From Rhodoferax sp. (lineage in GTDB: Bacteria; Pseudomonadota; Gammaproteobacteria; Burkholderiales; Burkholderiaceae_C): DNA of 17,179 nucleotides. Both the position numbers and the translations under genes were made by a program. This document shows, piece after piece, positions 16,905 through 17,179 of the stretch (the stretch's first letter is position 1; every line of letters starts with the position of its first letter). The notes under the pieces were generated by a model. It saw only the letters and a program-made list of their open reading frames with translations, did not search any database and was not told the DNA's origin. The DNA lies in contig JAEMRG010000011.1 in NCBI GenBank assembly GCA_016463455.1, positions 1 through 17,179 on the forward strand, in the 5' to 3' direction.

Positions 16905-17179
16905 TCACTTGCCTGGGACTTTGCCTTCCACGCCTTTGACGTAGAACATCACGCCGCTCAGGAATTTGTCGTCAGCGACTTCGCCTTCTTTAAGCAGGGT
17001 CTTGCCGGAGTTGTCCACCAAGGGGCCCTTCCAGATGCTGAAGGTGCCAGCTTTCAAGCCAGCTCTAATTTCATCAACTTTAGCTTTGGTTTCTGCGGGC
17101 ACGTCTTCAGCGATAGAGACGATGTCAATCGCGCCTTCTTTCACGCCCCACCATACGCCACCGGTGGTCCAGGTGCCTT
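16905..17179 (-). CDS. BMP-family ABC transporter substrate-binding protein, C-terminal part (5' end outside the window)
   Basis: The visible 90 residues are the C-terminal end of a periplasmic binding protein of the basic membrane protein (BMP, PnrA-like) family, whose members bind nucleosides or purines for ABC import. The frame runs to the window edge and starts with a GTWTTGGVWWGVKEGAID stretch, then a KVDEIRAGLKAGTFSIWKGP block and an ending in VKGVEGKVPGK that reads like Burkholderiales BMP proteins. An internal GTG at 17144 could be taken for a start but is inside the domain. The signal peptide and ligand site are outside the window. A strong terminator follows. Family assignment is likely; the ligand is unknown. 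Confidence 0.8.
   Translation of the reverse strand, partial: GTWTTGGVWWGVKEGAIDIVSIAEDVPAETKAKVDEIRAGLKAGTFSIWKGPLVDNSGKTLLKEGEVADDKFLSGVMFYVKGVEGKVPGK

Noticed and set aside
16765..16908. N-terminal extension of the Bug receptor frame
   Set aside because: A good Shine-Dalgarno and signal peptide begin at 16764, and the extension reads through the terminator into the next gene end.

Overview
The window looks like chromosomal DNA of a betaproteobacterium of the order Burkholderiales, most likely Comamonadaceae (Rhodoferax/Limnohabitans-like). This rests on gene content and order (secA-argJ-ATPase-mutT facing yacG-zapD-coaE-pilD-pilC-pilB), on an orphan Bug-type tripartite tricarboxylate receptor, on a moderately high GC content, and on protein sequences that read like that family. 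It is inference from recognition, not from a search. I see no mobile element, CRISPR array, tRNA or rRNA. Coding density is very high and every gene reads as intact except the two cut by the window edges.

Layout. (1) Positions 2-3679, plus strand: the 3' end of secA, then argJ, a DUF815-type AAA+ ATPase and a MutT-like Nudix hydrolase, packed with gaps of 9 and 13 nt and a 4-nt ATGA overlap. (2) Positions 3691-12546, minus strand, read right to left: rfbB, rfbD, rfbA, rfbC (dTDP-L-rhamnose synthesis from glucose-1-phosphate), then pilB, pilC, pilD (type IV pilus extension ATPase, platform protein, prepilin peptidase), then coaE (last step of CoA synthesis), zapD (FtsZ bundling) and yacG (gyrase inhibitor). 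Seven of the nine junctions overlap by 1-4 nt and the other two have gaps of 18 and 16 nt, so the ten genes probably form one transcription unit. (3) Positions 12746-15069, plus strand, divergent from rfbB: a TPR protein with a C-terminal glycosyltransferase-like domain, overlapping by 4 nt a DTW-domain tRNA aminocarboxypropyltransferase (TapT type). (4) Positions 15193-15738, plus: a carboxymuconolactone decarboxylase-like protein, convergent with a periplasmic Bug receptor (15781-16764, minus). (5) Positions 16905-17179, minus: the C-terminal end of a BMP-family ABC transporter binding protein, followed by a clear rho-independent terminator.

How the genes fit together. The secA/mutT/yacG/zapD/coaE/pilin-assembly neighbourhood is an old arrangement that is also seen in Escherichia coli. 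What stands out here is that a complete dTDP-rhamnose operon sits directly in front of pilB and overlaps it, where E. coli has a pilin gene and nadC. A TPR-glycosyltransferase reads away from the same intergenic region. Together these suggest, but do not prove, a link between rhamnose-containing glycans and the cell surface or pili. No gene in the window belongs to a clearly undescribed system; the most interesting points are the operon structure and the uncharacterised TPR-glycosyltransferase.
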